Positions 32,920 to 43,950 of a stretch of DNA of 64,000 bases are shown piece by piece. Every line of letters starts with the position of its first letter. Positions within the stretch are counted from its first letter, which is position 1. Source of the DNA: Sphingomonas sp. (GTDB lineage Bacteria > Pseudomonadota > Alphaproteobacteria > Sphingomonadales > Sphingomonadaceae); assembly GCF_019746665.1 (NCBI RefSeq), contig NZ_JAIERS010000020.1, positions 1 through 64,000 on the forward strand, in the 5' to 3' direction. Under the pieces are notes generated by a model. The model was given only the letters and a program-made list of their open reading frames with translations. It was not told the DNA's origin and made no database searches. The position numbers and the translations under genes are program-made.

Positions 32920-33645
32920 ATGACGATCCCCCACTTCAAGCGCATCCTCCTGAAGCTATCGGGCGAGGTCCTGATGGGCCAGCAGCAGTTCGGGATTGAT
33001 CCGGCGACGGTCGATCGCGTCGCCGGGGAGATCGCGGCGGCCAAGCAGGCGGGTCATGAGATGTGCGTCGTCGTTGGCGGCGGCAACATCTTTCGCGGGC
33101 TGGCGGGCGCCGCCAAGGGCTTCGACCGGACGAGCGCCGACTATATGGGGATGCTCGCGACCGTGATGAACGCGATCGCGGTGCAGAACGCGCTGGAGAA
33201 GATGGGCGTCGAAACCCGCGTCCAGTCAGCGATCCCGATGGCGAGCGTGTGCGAGCCCTATATCCGCCGCCGGGCGATCCGGCACATGGAAAAGGGCCGG
33301 ATCGTGATCTTCGCGGCCGGCACCGGCAATCCGTTCTTCACCACCGACACCGCCGCTGCCTTGCGCGCCGCCGAGATGAACTGCGACGCGCTGTTCAAGG
33401 GCACCAGCGTCGACGGCGTGTACAACGCCGACCCGAAGAAGGACGCGAGCGCGACGCGCTACGAAACGCTCGGCTTCGGCCGTGTCCTCGCCGACAATCT
33501 GAAGGTGATGGACGCGGCCGCGGTCGCTTTGTGTCGTGAAAACAACATCCCGATCGTGGTGTTCAACATCCGCAAGGAAGGCAATCTCGCCTCGGTGATG
33601 GAGGGCGAGGGCACCTATACGATCGTGCAGAACCTGGAGAGCTGA
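32920..33645 (+). CDS. pyrH: UMP kinase
   Basis: Amino-acid-kinase-fold UMP kinase: [24 protein letters not shown], and [16 protein letters not shown] with [11 protein letters not shown]. Converts UMP to UDP for RNA and cell-wall precursor synthesis. The start is ATG 32920, with an adjoining GTG at 32917 possible. It is followed by frr six bases later. Confidence 0.95.
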   Translation: MTIPHFKRILLKLSGEVLMGQQQFGIDPATVDRVAGEIAAAKQAGHEMCVVVGGGNIFRGLAGAAKGFDRTSADYMGMLATVMNAIAVQNALEKMGVETRVQSAIPMASVCEPYIRRRAIRHMEKGRIVIFAAGTGNPFFTTDTAAALRAAEMNCDALFKGTSVDGVYNADPKKDASATRYETLGFGRVLADNLKVMDAAAVALCRENNIPIVVFNIRKEGNLASVMEGEGTYTIVQNLES

Positions 33646-33650
33646 AGACC

Positions 33651-34208
33651 ATGCCCGCCTATGACAAGGCCGATCTGGAGCGTCGTATGCACGGCGCGGT
33701 GGAAGCGCTGAAAAGTGATCTGGGCGGGCTGCGCACCGGCCGCGCGAGCGTGACCTTGCTCGATCCGGTGACGGTCGAGGTTTATGGCAGCCATATGCCG
33801 CTCAATCAGGTCGCGACCGTCTCCACGCCCGAGGCGCGGCTGATTTCGGTGCAGGTGTGGGATCGCTCGAATGTGGGCGCGGCGGACAAGGCGATCCGCT
33901 CGGCGGGGCTGGGGCTGAACCCGATCGTCGACGGGCAGACGCTGCGCATCCCGATCCCCGATCTGACCGAGGAACGCCGCAAGGAGCTCGCCAAGCTCGC
34001 TGGCCAATATGCCGAAAAAGCGCGCATCGCGGTGCGCAACGTCCGCCGCGACGGCATGGACGCGCTCAAGACCGACGAGAAGAAGGGCGTGATGAGCGAG
34101 GACGAGCGCAAGCGCGGCGAGACCGAGGTGCAGAAGCTCACCGACGCGACCGTCGCCGAGATCGACGCCGCGGCAAGCGCCAAGGAAAAGGAAATTCTCG
34201 GCAAGTGA
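33651..34208 (+). CDS. frr: Ribosome recycling factor
   Basis: A 185-residue RRF with the conserved [20 protein letters not shown] and [16 protein letters not shown]. Splits post-termination ribosomes with EF-G. Its stop overlaps the GTG start of uppS. Confidence 0.95.
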   Translation: MPAYDKADLERRMHGAVEALKSDLGGLRTGRASVTLLDPVTVEVYGSHMPLNQVATVSTPEARLISVQVWDRSNVGAADKAIRSAGLGLNPIVDGQTLRIPIPDLTEERRKELAKLAGQYAEKARIAVRNVRRDGMDALKTDEKKGVMSEDERKRGETEVQKLTDATVAEIDAAASAKEKEILGK

Positions 34209-34948
34209 GTGCCCGGGCCGCCCCGGTGCCGCAGGCGGCCACGGGGACGGGCGCGATGCCGCGCCACGTCGCGATCATCATGGACGGCAATGGCCGCTGG
34301 GCCAAGGCGCGCTTCCTGCCGCGCCTCGCCGGGCACAAGGCGGGGGTGGAAGCGGTGCGCCGGGTGACGCGCCACGCGCGCCGGCTCGGCATCGAGGCGC
34401 TGACGCTTTATGCCTTCTCCTCCGAGAACTGGCGCCGTCCAGACGAGGAAGTGAGCGACCTGACCGGGCTGCTCAAGCATTTCATCCGCGCCGATCTGAA
34501 CGAGCTGGTGCGCGAGAATGTGCGACTGCGGGTGATCGGTGACTATCGCCGCTTCGGTGCCGAGGCGAGCGCGCTGATCGACGACGCGCTCGCGCGCACC
34601 GCCGCCAACACCGGCCCGCTGCTGGTGATCGCGCTCAATTATGGCTCGCAGGTCGAGCTGGCCCATGCCGCGCGGCTACTGGCCGAGCGGGTCGCGCGGG
34701 GCGAAATATCGGCGGAGGCGATCACGCCCGACGCGATCGAGGCCGAGCTGGAGACGCGTGCGCTGCCGCCGCTCGATCTGCTGATCCGCACCTCGGGCGA
34801 GTGCCGCCTCTCCAACTTCCTGCTGTGGCAGGCGGCCTATGCCGAATTGCTGTTCGTCGACACGCTCTGGCCCGATTTCGACGAAGCAGCGTTCGAGGCG
34901 GCGATCGCGCAATTCGGCCAAAGGCAGCGCCGCTTCGGGGGGCTATGA
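34205..34948 (+). CDS. uppS: Undecaprenyl diphosphate synthase (cis-prenyltransferase)
   Basis: [14 protein letters not shown] with the catalytic Asp, [18 protein letters not shown] and the C-terminal [15 protein letters not shown] and [12 protein letters not shown] are UppS signatures. It makes the C55 lipid carrier for peptidoglycan. The start may be GTG 34205 (GTGA overlap with frr) or ATG 34256. The next gene overlaps by ATGA. Confidence 0.9.
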   Translation: MSARAAPVPQAATGTGAMPRHVAIIMDGNGRWAKARFLPRLAGHKAGVEAVRRVTRHARRLGIEALTLYAFSSENWRRPDEEVSDLTGLLKHFIRADLNELVRENVRLRVIGDYRRFGAEASALIDDALARTAANTGPLLVIALNYGSQVELAHAARLLAERVARGEISAEAITPDAIEAELETRALPPLDLLIRTSGECRLSNFLLWQAAYAELLFVDTLWPDFDEAAFEAAIAQFGQRQRRFGGL

Positions 34949-35751
34949 GCCGCGCGCCTTCCGAACTCGCCGCGCGGATCGCGGTGGGGGCGGTGCTGGT
35001 GGCCGTGGCGCTCTCCGCGCTGTGGCTAGGGAGCCATGCCTTCTGGCTGCTCTGTGTGCTGATGGCGCTGGGGGTGCTTTATGAATGGGCGGCGCTTGAC
35101 GAAGCGAGCGCGGGAACCAAGCGGCTGGCGCAGCTCGCGTTGATGGTGCCGCTTGCGCTGCTGTCGCCGCTGGCGATCGTCGCGCCGGCGCCGCACGTGC
35201 CGTATTTCCTGGCGCTGGGATTGATCTTCGGCGCGGCGCTGTTCGTGCAAGGGGTGACGCGGCGCGGGTTTCTGGCGGCGGGCGTCGTTTATGCGGGGCT
35301 TCCGGTGCTGGCGCTGCTGTGGCTGCGCGATCAGCCGCGGGGTCTTGAGTTCACCTTCTGGACGCTGGGGCTGGTGTGGGCGTGCGACATCGGCGCCTAT
35401 TTCGCGGGGCGGACGATCGGCGGCGCGCGGCTGGCGCCGGCGATCAGCCCGAACAAGACCTGGGCGGGCGCGATCGGTGGCGTGGTATTGGCGAGCATCG
35501 TCGCGGCGCTGCTCCATTGGCGCACCGGGCTGCCCTGGCGGCTGACGCTCGCGACGCCGGTGCTCGCGATGCTGGCGGAAGGGGGCGACCTGTTCGAAAG
35601 CTGGCTGAAACGCCGCGCCGGGGTGAAGGATAGCGGCACACTCTTGCCCGGCCATGGCGGCTTGCTAGACCGGCTCGATGGTTTGGTGCCGGTGGCGCCG
35701 GTGGCGGCGTTCCTGGTGATGCTGCCGCGTTTGCAGGGATATTGGGGATGA
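34945..35751 (+). CDS. cdsA: Phosphatidate cytidylyltransferase
   Basis: Membrane protein with about seven helices and the C-terminal signature SPNKTWAGAIGG plus GDLFESWLKRRAGVKDSGTL and HGGLLDRLD. Makes CDP-diacylglycerol from phosphatidic acid and CTP, the substrate for PssA in the same window. The start overlaps uppS; the stop overlaps dxr. Confidence 0.9.
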   Translation: MSRAPSELAARIAVGAVLVAVALSALWLGSHAFWLLCVLMALGVLYEWAALDEASAGTKRLAQLALMVPLALLSPLAIVAPAPHVPYFLALGLIFGAALFVQGVTRRGFLAAGVVYAGLPVLALLWLRDQPRGLEFTFWTLGLVWACDIGAYFAGRTIGGARLAPAISPNKTWAGAIGGVVLASIVAALLHWRTGLPWRLTLATPVLAMLAEGGDLFESWLKRRAGVKDSGTLLPGHGGLLDRLDGLVPVAPVAAFLVMLPRLQGYWG

Positions 35752-36905
35752 AGACGGTAACGATTTTGGGCGCGACCGGATCGATCGGCAGCTCGACGCT
35801 CGATCTGATCGAGCGCGCGCCCGAGGCATTCGACGTGGTAGCGCTGACCGCCAATTGCGATGTCGAAAAGCTCGCGGCGGCGGCAATCCGAACCAATGCC
35901 AAGCTGGCCGTCGTCGCCGATGATGGCTGCTATGTGGCGCTGAAGGAGCGGCTCGCCGGCACCGGGATCGAGGCGGCGGCGGGGGCCGACGCGGTATGCG
36001 ACGCCGCGCGCGCGGGCGCCGAGTGGACGATGGCGGCGATCGTTGGGTGCGCCGGACTCAAACCCAGCATGGCGGCGGTCGAACAGGGCAAGACGGTCGC
36101 GCTCGCCAACAAGGAAGCGCTCGTCTCGGCGGGCGACGTGATGACCGCCGCGGTCGCCCGGCATGGCGCGACACTGCTGCCGGTCGATAGCGAGCATAAC
36201 GCCGTCTATCAGTGTTTCGATCACGCCGCTCCCGGCCGGGTCGCGCGGGTGATCCTGACGGCGAGTGGCGGCCCGTTCCGCGACACCCCCGCCGATCAGA
36301 TGGCGGCGATCACGCCAGCCCAGGCGGTCGCGCATCCCAATTGGTCGATGGGTGCGAAGATCAGCGTCGATTCGGCGACGCTGATGAACAAGGGCCTTGA
36401 ACTGATCGAGGCGTTCCACCTGTTCCCGATCACCGCCGATCAGCTGGACGTGGTGGTCCACCGCCAATCGGTGATCCATTCGATGGTCGAATATGTCGAT
36501 GGCTCGGTGCTCGCGCAGCTCGGCACGCCCGATATGCGCACGCCGATTGCCTATACCCTCGCCTGGCCCGACCGGATGGTGACGCCGGGGCCGCGGCTCG
36601 ACCTCGCGGCGATTGGCAGGCTTGATTTCCAGGCGCCTGATTTCGATCGTTTTCCGTGCCTGAAGCTCGCGCTCGATTGCCTGAAGGCGGGCGGGGCGCG
36701 GCCGATCATTCTGAACGCCGCGAACGAAATCGCGGTCGCGGCGTTTCTAGCGGGGCGCGCGGGTTTTCTTGAAATTGCCGCAATCGTCGCGGATACGCTC
36801 GAGGGCTATGATCCGGCCGCGCCGGAAACGCTCGACGCGGTGCTGGCGATCGATGCCGAGGCGAGGCGCCTGGCCGGTGAGCGGGTGAAGGAAAGTGTCG
36901 CTTGA
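35748..36905 (+). CDS. dxr: 1-deoxy-D-xylulose 5-phosphate reductoisomerase
   Basis: MEP-pathway enzyme, 385 residues. NADPH-binding GATGSIGSSTLD is at the N-terminus, with catalytic motifs VDSEHNAVYQ and NPNWSMGAKISVDSATLMNKG-like sequence (the first residues here are HPNWSMG). It supplies isoprenoid precursors for UppS. Start ATG 35748 (ATGA overlap with cdsA). Confidence 0.95.
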   Translation: MKTVTILGATGSIGSSTLDLIERAPEAFDVVALTANCDVEKLAAAAIRTNAKLAVVADDGCYVALKERLAGTGIEAAAGADAVCDAARAGAEWTMAAIVGCAGLKPSMAAVEQGKTVALANKEALVSAGDVMTAAVARHGATLLPVDSEHNAVYQCFDHAAPGRVARVILTASGGPFRDTPADQMAAITPAQAVAHPNWSMGAKISVDSATLMNKGLELIEAFHLFPITADQLDVVVHRQSVIHSMVEYVDGSVLAQLGTPDMRTPIAYTLAWPDRMVTPGPRLDLAAIGRLDFQAPDFDRFPCLKLALDCLKAGGARPIILNAANEIAVAAFLAGRAGFLEIAAIVADTLEGYDPAAPETLDAVLAIDAEARRLAGERVKESVA

Positions 36906-38041
36906 GTCAGTCACCCGGCCTGCTGATTACCCTGCTCGCGTTCGTGCTGGTGATCGGCCCGCTCGTGTTCGTGCACGAGCTTGGCCATTATTTGGTCGGC
37001 CGCTGGTGCGGGGTGAAGGCGGACGAATTCTCGATCGGCTTTGGGCGCGAGCTGTTCGGCCTCACCGATAAGCGCGGCACGCGCTGGCGCTTTGGCTGGC
37101 TGCCGATCGGCGGCTATGTGAAGTTCGCCGGCGACATGGACCCGTCGAGCCGCACCGACCCAGACTGGCTGGCGCTGCCCGCCGAGGAGCGCGCCAAGAC
37201 CTTTCCGGCCAAGCCCGTTTGGCAGCGCGCGCTGATCGTCGCGGCCGGGCCGCTCACCAATTTCCTCGTCGCACTGCTCATCCTGGCGGGTTTCGCGATG
37301 GCGATCGGCGAGGCGCGGGTGCCGACCACCGTGGGCCTGGTCGAGCCGGGGAGCGCCGCCGCGACGGCCGGCCTGCGCCCGGGCGACCGCATCACCGCAC
37401 TCGGCGGGCGCCCTGTCGATCAGTTCCAGCAGATGGTCGATTATGTCCGGTTGCGGCCGGGCGCCCGCGTCCGGATCGATTACAGCCGCGCCGGCGCACC
37501 GCGATCCACCGAAGCGGTGGTCGGCACGACGGTGGTGCGCGATCGGTTCGGCAACATCGCTAGGATGGGCCGGCTCGGGCTCGGCTATGATCCCGCGACG
37601 GTGCGCTACGACCGTGTCGGCCTGCTGGAGGCGCCGCGCGCCGCGCTGACGCAGATGGGCCGCTTGCTGGGCATGATGCGCGACACGATCGGCCAGATCA
37701 TCGTCGGCGAACGATCTGTGAAGGAACTTGGCGGCCCATTGCAAATCGCCAAGGTTTCGGGCGAACAATTGGCGCAGGGAACCGCCAGCTTCGTTTATCT
37801 GATCGCGCTGGTCTCGATTAATCTTGCAGTCATCAACCTGCTGCCAGTGCCGGTGCTGGATGGCGGCCACCTGCTGTTCTATGCGATCGAGGCGGTGCGG
37901 CGGCGTCCGGTCGACGCGCGGGTGATGGACTTGGCGTTTCGCGGCGGGCTGGCGGCGGTGCTCGCGCTGATGCTGATGGTGACGATCAACGATCTGGGTT
38001 CTTTTGGGCTTTGGAGTCGCTTGGCCGGCTTGATCGGCTGA
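36902..38041 (+). CDS. rseP: Site-2 protease RseP (M50)
   Basis: Intramembrane zinc protease: HELGH in the first membrane segment (FVHELGHYLVG), a PDZ domain (about 115-200) and the second zinc motif NLLPVPVLDGG near the C-terminus. It activates envelope-stress sigma factors and clears signal-peptide remnants. The start appears to be TTG 36902, overlapping the dxr stop. 379 residues, normal length. Confidence 0.9.
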   Translation: MSQSPGLLITLLAFVLVIGPLVFVHELGHYLVGRWCGVKADEFSIGFGRELFGLTDKRGTRWRFGWLPIGGYVKFAGDMDPSSRTDPDWLALPAEERAKTFPAKPVWQRALIVAAGPLTNFLVALLILAGFAMAIGEARVPTTVGLVEPGSAAATAGLRPGDRITALGGRPVDQFQQMVDYVRLRPGARVRIDYSRAGAPRSTEAVVGTTVVRDRFGNIARMGRLGLGYDPATVRYDRVGLLEAPRAALTQMGRLLGMMRDTIGQIIVGERSVKELGGPLQIAKVSGEQLAQGTASFVYLIALVSINLAVINLLPVPVLDGGHLLFYAIEAVRRRPVDARVMDLAFRGGLAAVLALMLMVTINDLGSFGLWSRLAGLIG

Positions 38042-38096
38042 ACGGCTTGAGGCAGGGCGGGCGGGGAGCGCGCGCCGAGGGTTGGTTTGGGGTGAA

Positions 38097-40811
38097 ATGG
38101 TGACGGTTACGGAATCACACGGCGCGGCGCGTCTGGCAGTCGGGCTGCTCGCGGGAACGATCTTGGGTGGTCTGCCCGTGCTCGCCCATGCCCAGGAAGC
38201 GGCGCCCGCGCCGCAGGCCAGCACCGCGCCCGCTTCCGCGCCGCAGCCCGGCACGCCGCCCGCCGCTCCGGCCACGCCAGCGCCCGAACAGTCGCGTGTC
38301 ATCAAGTCGATCCGGGTCGAAGGCTCGCAGCGGATCGAGCCCGAAACGGTGCTGTCGTACACCAAGCTGCGCATTGGCGATAACTTCACCAACGAAACGC
38401 TCGATCGGGCGATCAAGGATCTGCAGGCGAGCGACCTGTTCGCCGATGTCCAGATCGAGGGCGCGCTGACCGGCGACATCGTCGTGCGCATCCGCGAGAA
38501 TCCCATCATCAACCGCGTGATCTTCGAGGGCAATCGCCGGCTGAAGCAGGACAAGATCGACAAGGAGATCAAGCTCAAGCCCCGCCAGATCTTCACCCGC
38601 ACCGCGGTGCGCCAGGACGTGCAGCGGATCATCGAGCTGTACCGCCGCCAGGGCCGTTTCGCCGCCTCGGTCAGCCCGAAGATGGTCTCGCTCGACCAGA
38701 ACCGCGTGGACGTGATCTTCGAGGTGAACGAGGGGCCGAAGTCGCAGGTCCGCCAGATCAACATCATCGGCAACAACGTGTTTTCTGACGCCAAACTGCG
38801 CGCGCAGATGGCGACCAAGCAGGCGCGACTGTTGACGTTGCTCAGCTCGAACACCGGCTATGACCAGGACCGGCTGGCCTATGACCAGCAGAAGCTGCGC
38901 CAATTCTACCTCACCGAAGGCTATGCCGATTTCAAGGTGATCTCGGCGGTCGCCGAACTGACGCCCGACAAGCGCGATTTCATCATCACGTACGTGGTCG
39001 AAGAGGGCAAACGCTACAAGTTTGGCGACGTGACGGTCGACAGCGATATCCGCGATTTTGACAATAAACGGCTCGCCGCTTCGCTGCCTGCTAGAAAGGG
39101 CGATTGGTACAACGCTAAGAAGGTCGAGGACTCGATCGAGCAGATCAACAACACCGCCGGCCTTTACGGCTATGCGTTCAGCGACGTGAACCCGCAATAT
39201 CGGCCGGATCGCGACGCGCTGACCCTGTCGATCGAGTTCCATATCGAGCAGCAGCAGCGCACTTATGTCGAGCGGATCGACGTCAACGGCAATACGCTGA
39301 CCCAGGACAAGGTGATCCGCCGCGAAATCCGCCTGAACGAAGGCGATGCGTTCAACCGCTTCCTCGTGAAGCGGTCGCAGGACCGCATCAATTCGCTCGG
39401 CTTTTTCCAGGACAAGCTGGAGATCAAGGAAAAGCCGGGCACCGCGCCCGACCGCGTGATCCTGGAAACCAATGTCGAGGAACGCTCGACGGGTGAGTTG
39501 AATCTCTCGGTCGGCTTTTCGAGCCTTGAGCAGTTTGTTGTCCAGGCGGCGGTGCGCCAGCGCAATTTCCGGGGCAAGGGCCAGGAATTGCGGCTGAGCG
39601 GCAGCTATTCGCAATTCGCGCGGTCGGTTGAGGCTGGCTTCACCGAACCTTATCTGTTCGATCGCAATATCGGGCTTGGCTTCGATATATACCGACGCGA
39701 TTACAATAACTTCAACTTCCTGAACAGCAATCGCAACAACACCTATAGCCAGGTGTCCACCGGGTTCAGCGTGCGCGTGGGCGTGCCGCTCACCGAATAT
39801 TGGTCGCTCAGCGGGCGCTACACCTTGCAGCAGGACCAGATCGGGCTGGGGGCGAATTTCTTCGACCAGAACGGCCAGTGCGACGTGCTGACGGCGGGCC
39901 GCTTCCTGTGCGAACAGCTCGGCACCCGGGTGACCTCGGCGATTGGCTTCACGCTGTTGTACGACAGCCTCAACAGCCGCTTGCGCCCCACCGCCGGGCG
40001 GCGCCTGTCGATCAACGCCGATCTGGCGGGGCTGGGCGGCGATGTGCGCTATGCCCGGCTCGCGACCAATTTCTCGCAATTCAAGAGCATCGGCGCCGGC
40101 TTCATCCTCTCGTTCCAGGCCGAGGGCGGCTATATCGTGCCCCTACAGGGCGGCCCGGCGCCGGGGGTCGATCCGATCCGGATCAACGACCGCTTCTATC
40201 TGGGCGAGCCCAATTTCCGCGGCTTCCAGATCCGCGGCGTCGGCCCGCGCGTGCTGCGCGCGGCATTTATCGACGATCCGGTGACGGGGGCGCAGATCGT
40301 CGATCCGAACCGCCGCAACTATCAGGACGACGCGATCGGCGGCCGCACTTATTACCACGGCCGGATCGAGCTGGAATTGCCGCTCGGCTCGGGCGCGCGC
40401 GAGCTGGGGCTGCGTCCGTCGATCTATACCGATATCGGCGCATTGTTCGGCGTGCGCCGCCCGCTGCCTACGGCCAATTTCGTGCGGGGCGCGAACCCGA
40501 TAACGGGCCGGGATGAAGTGCTGCCGTTCTGTCAGCTGGGAACGCTGGGCGTTACCGGCCGCGATCCCGCGCTTCCGGGCAGCGGCCTGCTGGCCTGTCT
40601 TGACGGCACCGGCACGGTGGTCGCCCAGCCCATCGCGGCCTTTTCGGAGCAGTTCGTCGGCGATACGCCGTTGCCGCGTATCTCGGTCGGCATTGGCGTG
40701 AACTGGAACTCGCCGTTCGGGCCGCTGCGGATCGACGTCGCCCGCGCGATCGTGTCGCGCTTTGGCGATGATACCAAGCTCATCACTTTCAACGTAGGGA
40801 CTCAATTCTAA
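38097..40811 (+). CDS. bamA: Outer-membrane assembly factor BamA
   Basis: A 904-residue precursor with signal sequence ending LAHAQ and a Pro/Ala-rich linker. Five POTRA domains follow (about 70-420), then a 16-strand barrel with the conserved loop-6 motif [10 protein letters not shown] and a C-terminal aromatic (NVGTQF). Inserts beta-barrel proteins into the outer membrane. The start is ATG 38097; a TTG lies five codons upstream. The stop overlaps ompH by one base. Confidence 0.95.
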   Translation: MVTVTESHGAARLAVGLLAGTILGGLPVLAHAQEAAPAPQASTAPASAPQPGTPPAAPATPAPEQSRVIKSIRVEGSQRIEPETVLSYTKLRIGDNFTNETLDRAIKDLQASDLFADVQIEGALTGDIVVRIRENPIINRVIFEGNRRLKQDKIDKEIKLKPRQIFTRTAVRQDVQRIIELYRRQGRFAASVSPKMVSLDQNRVDVIFEVNEGPKSQVRQINIIGNNVFSDAKLRAQMATKQARLLTLLSSNTGYDQDRLAYDQQKLRQFYLTEGYADFKVISAVAELTPDKRDFIITYVVEEGKRYKFGDVTVDSDIRDFDNKRLAASLPARKGDWYNAKKVEDSIEQINNTAGLYGYAFSDVNPQYRPDRDALTLSIEFHIEQQQRTYVERIDVNGNTLTQDKVIRREIRLNEGDAFNRFLVKRSQDRINSLGFFQDKLEIKEKPGTAPDRVILETNVEERSTGELNLSVGFSSLEQFVVQAAVRQRNFRGKGQELRLSGSYSQFARSVEAGFTEPYLFDRNIGLGFDIYRRDYNNFNFLNSNRNNTYSQVSTGFSVRVGVPLTEYWSLSGRYTLQQDQIGLGANFFDQNGQCDVLTAGRFLCEQLGTRVTSAIGFTLLYDSLNSRLRPTAGRRLSINADLAGLGGDVRYARLATNFSQFKSIGAGFILSFQAEGGYIVPLQGGPAPGVDPIRINDRFYLGEPNFRGFQIRGVGPRVLRAAFIDDPVTGAQIVDPNRRNYQDDAIGGRTYYHGRIELELPLGSGARELGLRPSIYTDIGALFGVRRPLPTANFVRGANPITGRDEVLPFCQLGTLGVTGRDPALPGSGLLACLDGTGTVVAQPIAAFSEQFVGDTPLPRISVGIGVNWNSPFGPLRIDVARAIVSRFGDDTKLITFNVGTQF

Positions 40812-41440
40812 TGAAGACTTTGTTCAAGGCCGCCGGCCTTTCGACCGTGCTCGCCGCCGCCGCGCTGATCGCGCCCGCCGCCCAGGCGCAGACGCTGATC
40901 GTCGACGTCGACCAGATCTACAAGGACAGCACCGCCGCCAAGAGCGGGCAGCAGCAGATCGAGGCCAAGTACGGCAATCAGCTGCGCGGGCTGCAATCAA
41001 GCCTGGAAGCCGCGGTGAAGGATTGGAACACCCAGGTGGAAGCGGCGCAGAAGCTCGCCAAGCCCAACACCCCGCTGCCCGCCGCCACCCAGCAGTCGCT
41101 GGAAAAGGCGCGCGACACGCTGCAACAGGCGCAGGCGCGTTTCGAGGATGGGCGCCGCGAGGTGAACACCGTCGGCCAATATGTCCAGCTGCAGATCCTC
41201 GACAAGCTGATCCCGATCGCCGAGCAGATCCGCAAGGATCGCAAGGCGCAGGCGGTGATGCCGCGCGGCTCGGTGCTGGCGTTCGACCCGGCGCAGGACA
41301 TCACCGCGACCGCATTGCAGCAGCTGAACGCGACCGTCACCACGGTGTCGATCACGCTGCCGCAGCAGCAGCAGGGCCAGGGCACCGCCGCGCCGACCCA
41401 GACCCCGGCGCCCGCCAACAAGCAGCCGCAGAGCCGCTGA
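40811..41440 (+). CDS. OmpH/Skp-family periplasmic chaperone, 209 aa
   Basis: Signal peptide ([20 protein letters not shown] ... AQAQ), then a coiled-coil body ([34 protein letters not shown]) typical of Skp, and a Gln/Pro-rich tail. It carries unfolded outer-membrane proteins to BamA, whose gene is immediately upstream. Its stop overlaps the fabZ start (TGATG). Confidence 0.9.
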   Translation: MKTLFKAAGLSTVLAAAALIAPAAQAQTLIVDVDQIYKDSTAAKSGQQQIEAKYGNQLRGLQSSLEAAVKDWNTQVEAAQKLAKPNTPLPAATQQSLEKARDTLQQAQARFEDGRREVNTVGQYVQLQILDKLIPIAEQIRKDRKAQAVMPRGSVLAFDPAQDITATALQQLNATVTTVSITLPQQQQGQGTAAPTQTPAPANKQPQSR

Positions 41441-41907
41441 TGAGCGAGGACATCGCCGCCACCACGCTCGACATTCGCGGCGTGCTGGCGGCGCTGCCGC
41501 ACCGCTATCCGATGCTGCTGGTCGATCGTGTCGCGCGCCTGGAGCGCGACCGGTCGATCACCGCGATCAAGGCGGTGAGCTTCAACGAAAGCTTCTTCCA
41601 GGGGCATTTCCCCGGTCGCCCGATCATGCCCGGCGTGCTGATCGTCGAGGCGCTGGCGCAGGCCGCCGGCGTGCTCGCGGTCGAGTCGCTCGGGCTCGCG
41701 GGCACGGGGAAGCTGGTCTATTTCATGGCGATCGAGGGCGCGAAGTTCCGCAAGCCGGTGGAGCCGGGCGTGCTGCTCGAACTCCACGCCGAATTCGTCC
41801 AGAAGCGCGCGAGCGTGTGCAAATTCGCCGGCCGGGCGAGCGTTGACGGTGCGCTGGTGGCCGAAGCGAACTTCACCGCGATGATCGCGGACCCGCCGGC
41901 GGCTTGA
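41440..41907 (+). CDS. fabZ: 3-hydroxyacyl-ACP dehydratase FabZ
   Basis: Hot-dog fold dehydratase of fatty-acid synthesis with catalytic His in [13 protein letters not shown] and Glu in VEALAQAAG. 155 residues, normal. In most Gram-negative bacteria lpxD lies between ompH and fabZ, and lpxA follows. Here both are absent, and the next gene is on the opposite strand. Confidence 0.95.
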   Translation: MSEDIAATTLDIRGVLAALPHRYPMLLVDRVARLERDRSITAIKAVSFNESFFQGHFPGRPIMPGVLIVEALAQAAGVLAVESLGLAGTGKLVYFMAIEGAKFRKPVEPGVLLELHAEFVQKRASVCKFAGRASVDGALVAEANFTAMIADPPAA

Positions 41908-41965
41908 GCGGCCGGCGACGCGTCGCGCTTCGCCGCTGCGTCCCGCCGCCAAGTCCCGCGGGCGC

Positions 41966-43399
41966 TTAACGGAAGGGCGGCTCGTTGAACGCGCGCAGCT
42001 TGCGCGAGTGCAGCTTCGCGCCTTCGCGGCGCAACTGCTCGCACGCCTCGATCCCGATCTTCAGATGCTCGCCGATCGCGCGCTCGTAGAACAGGTTCGC
42101 CTGGCCTGGCAGCTTCACTTCGCCGTGCAAGGGCTTGTCGGAGACGCACAGCAGCGTCCCATAGGGCACGCGGAAGCGATAGCCTTGCGCGGCGATCGTC
42201 GCCGATTCCATGTCGATCCCCACCGCGCGGCTTTGCGAAAAGCGTAGCGCGGATTTCGAGTAGCGCAGCTCCCAGTTGCGATCGTCGGTGGTCACGATCG
42301 TGCCGGTGCGCAGCCGGCGCTTGAGCTCGTCGCCCGATTGGCCGGACACGGTTTCGGCCGCGCGGGCGAGCGCCAGTTGCACCTCCGCGATCGCCGGCAC
42401 CGGGATTTCGGGGGGCAGCACGTCATCGAGCACATGGTCGTCGCGCAGATAGGCGTGCGCCAACACATAGTCGCCAATCCGCTGGCTGGGGCGCAGCCCG
42501 CCGCAATGGCCGATCATCAACCAAGCCTCGGGCCGCACCACCGCCAGGTGATCGGTGATCGTCTTGGCGTTGGAGGGGCCGACGCCGATGTTCACCAGCG
42601 TGATCCCGGTGCGATCGGGCGCGATCAGGTGATAGGCCGGCATCTGGTGCTTGCGCCACGCGCTGTCGGTCACGAGCTTGTCGGGATCGTCGCCCGCTTC
42701 GATCACGATGCCGCCGGCGCCCGAGACGGCGGTGTAGCGATTGTCCTCGTTCAGCTGCGCGCACGCCCAGCGGACGAATTCATCGACATAGCGGTGATAG
42801 TTGGTGAACAGCACATAGCGCTGCACATGCTCGGGCGGGGTGCCCGTATAGTGCCGCAGCCGCGCCAGGCTGAAATCGGTGCGCAGCCCGTCGAACAGCG
42901 CGAGCGGACGCACATCCTCGCCCGCCCAAAGCCCGTCGGCGATCTCGTCGCCGATATGGGCGAGTTCGGTCGCCGGGAAATGGCGGGCGAGTTCGGTCGC
43001 GGAAACCGTGTCCAGGCTCAGCCCGTGGCCGGCGTCGAGCACATAGGGGAAGGGGATCTCCTGCCGGCCGGGCGCGACTTCGACATCGACGTCGTAATCC
43101 TCGAGCAGCAGCGTCAGCTGTTCGGTGAGATAGCCCGCGAACACTCCCGGCTTGGTGACGCTGATCGCGTAGCGACCGGGATCGACCAGCCGGCCGAAGC
43201 TGCGCATCGGCGCGGGACGATCGGGGCCGCCGCGATAGGTCAGGCGGATTTCGGGATAAGCGAAGCTGCCATCGTGGCGGCTGGCGCTGGGCGGCGGGGT
43301 GCCGTCGCGCAGATAAGCCTCCAGCGCCGTTTGCAGGCGGGCGACGGAGGCGGAATAGAGCTGTTCGAGCTCGGCGACGATCTGAGCGGCTTTTGTCAT
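41966..43399 (-). CDS. amn: AMP nucleosidase
   Basis: A 477-residue Amn: an N-terminal regulatory domain (LTYRGGPDRPAPMRSFGRL) and a C-terminal purine nucleoside phosphorylase-like domain with VGPSNAKTITDHLAVVRPE, LMIGHCGGLRPSQ and DMESATIAAQGYRF. Splits AMP into adenine and ribose 5-phosphate. The start MTKAAQ at 43399 is chosen over an ATG 12 codons upstream. Confidence 0.9.
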   Translation of the reverse strand: MTKAAQIVAELEQLYSASVARLQTALEAYLRDGTPPPSASRHDGSFAYPEIRLTYRGGPDRPAPMRSFGRLVDPGRYAISVTKPGVFAGYLTEQLTLLLEDYDVDVEVAPGRQEIPFPYVLDAGHGLSLDTVSATELARHFPATELAHIGDEIADGLWAGEDVRPLALFDGLRTDFSLARLRHYTGTPPEHVQRYVLFTNYHRYVDEFVRWACAQLNEDNRYTAVSGAGGIVIEAGDDPDKLVTDSAWRKHQMPAYHLIAPDRTGITLVNIGVGPSNAKTITDHLAVVRPEAWLMIGHCGGLRPSQRIGDYVLAHAYLRDDHVLDDVLPPEIPVPAIAEVQLALARAAETVSGQSGDELKRRLRTGTIVTTDDRNWELRYSKSALRFSQSRAVGIDMESATIAAQGYRFRVPYGTLLCVSDKPLHGEVKLPGQANLFYERAIGEHLKIGIEACEQLRREGAKLHSRKLRAFNEPPFR

Positions 43400-43439
43400 C
43401 CACTCAGCGCTAAGCGAGCAAGATGGCAGGCGCAAGACA

Positions 43440-43468
43440 AAGCCCGGCGCGCCATGGCGGCCGGGCTT
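43440..43468 (-). terminator. Terminator of the DUF883-like gene
   Basis: AAGCCCGGC (43440-43448) and GCCGGGCTT (43460-43468) form a stem. On the minus strand it is followed by TTGTCTT. It lies between the stop at 43476 and amn. Confidence 0.65.
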
Positions 43469-43475
43469 AAAGTCG

Positions 43476-43844
43476 TCAGGCGGTGTGGCCGGCCTTGGCG
43501 CCGCTCTTGCCGCCAGCCTTGTTCTTCTTGGCCGCGCCGCCGGTATCGCCGGTCAGGTCGCTGCCCGACTCCTCGAACAGCTTCTTGACGCCGTAGCTCG
43601 CGCCCGCCGCCGCGGCGACCACGCCGCCGGCGATCGCCGCGCTTGTCAGCGGACGTTCCTTGAACGCTTCGATCGTGCTGTCCACCGCTTGGCCGATCGC
43701 TTCCTGAGCGCGCAGCAGCAGCGATTTGGCTTCATCGGCGGCATAGCCCGCGGTTTCGCTGATGCTCGCCGCGCTATCCTCGGCGATCGTCTTCGCCTTG
43801 TCGGTCAGCGTCTGGGTGTCGGCCTGGTTGTGGGTGTCGGTCAT
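43476..43844 (-). CDS. DUF883-like membrane-anchored protein, 122 aa
   Basis: Amphipathic helical N-terminal half (TLTDKAKTIAEDSAASISET), one hydrophobic segment (SAAIAGGVVAAAAGASYGV) and a Lys/Gly/Ala-rich tail. This is the plan of small stress-associated inner-membrane proteins of the ElaB/YqjD (DUF883) kind. Start at 43844 after GAGGG; an ATG three codons upstream is possible. Confidence 0.7.
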   Translation of the reverse strand: MTDTHNQADTQTLTDKAKTIAEDSAASISETAGYAADEAKSLLLRAQEAIGQAVDSTIEAFKERPLTSAAIAGGVVAAAAGASYGVKKLFEESGSDLTGDTGGAAKKNKAGGKSGAKAGHTA

Positions 43845-43950
43845 CGCCCTCATCCTTTCGCGTGCGCAAAAATCGCTCCACCCCCAACGACTTCGCCCCC
43901 ATCGGCGTTCCGGCGGCGCGCCTTTTTTGGCCGGCGCGCCGCCGTTATCG

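Noticed and set aside
36911..38854. 647-codon minus-strand frame over rseP and bamA
   Set aside because: Antisense frame without family motifs; rseP and bamA on the plus strand are unmistakable.
38115..40079. 654-codon minus-strand frame over bamA
   Set aside because: Shadow of BamA; composition is that of reversed POTRA coding sequence.
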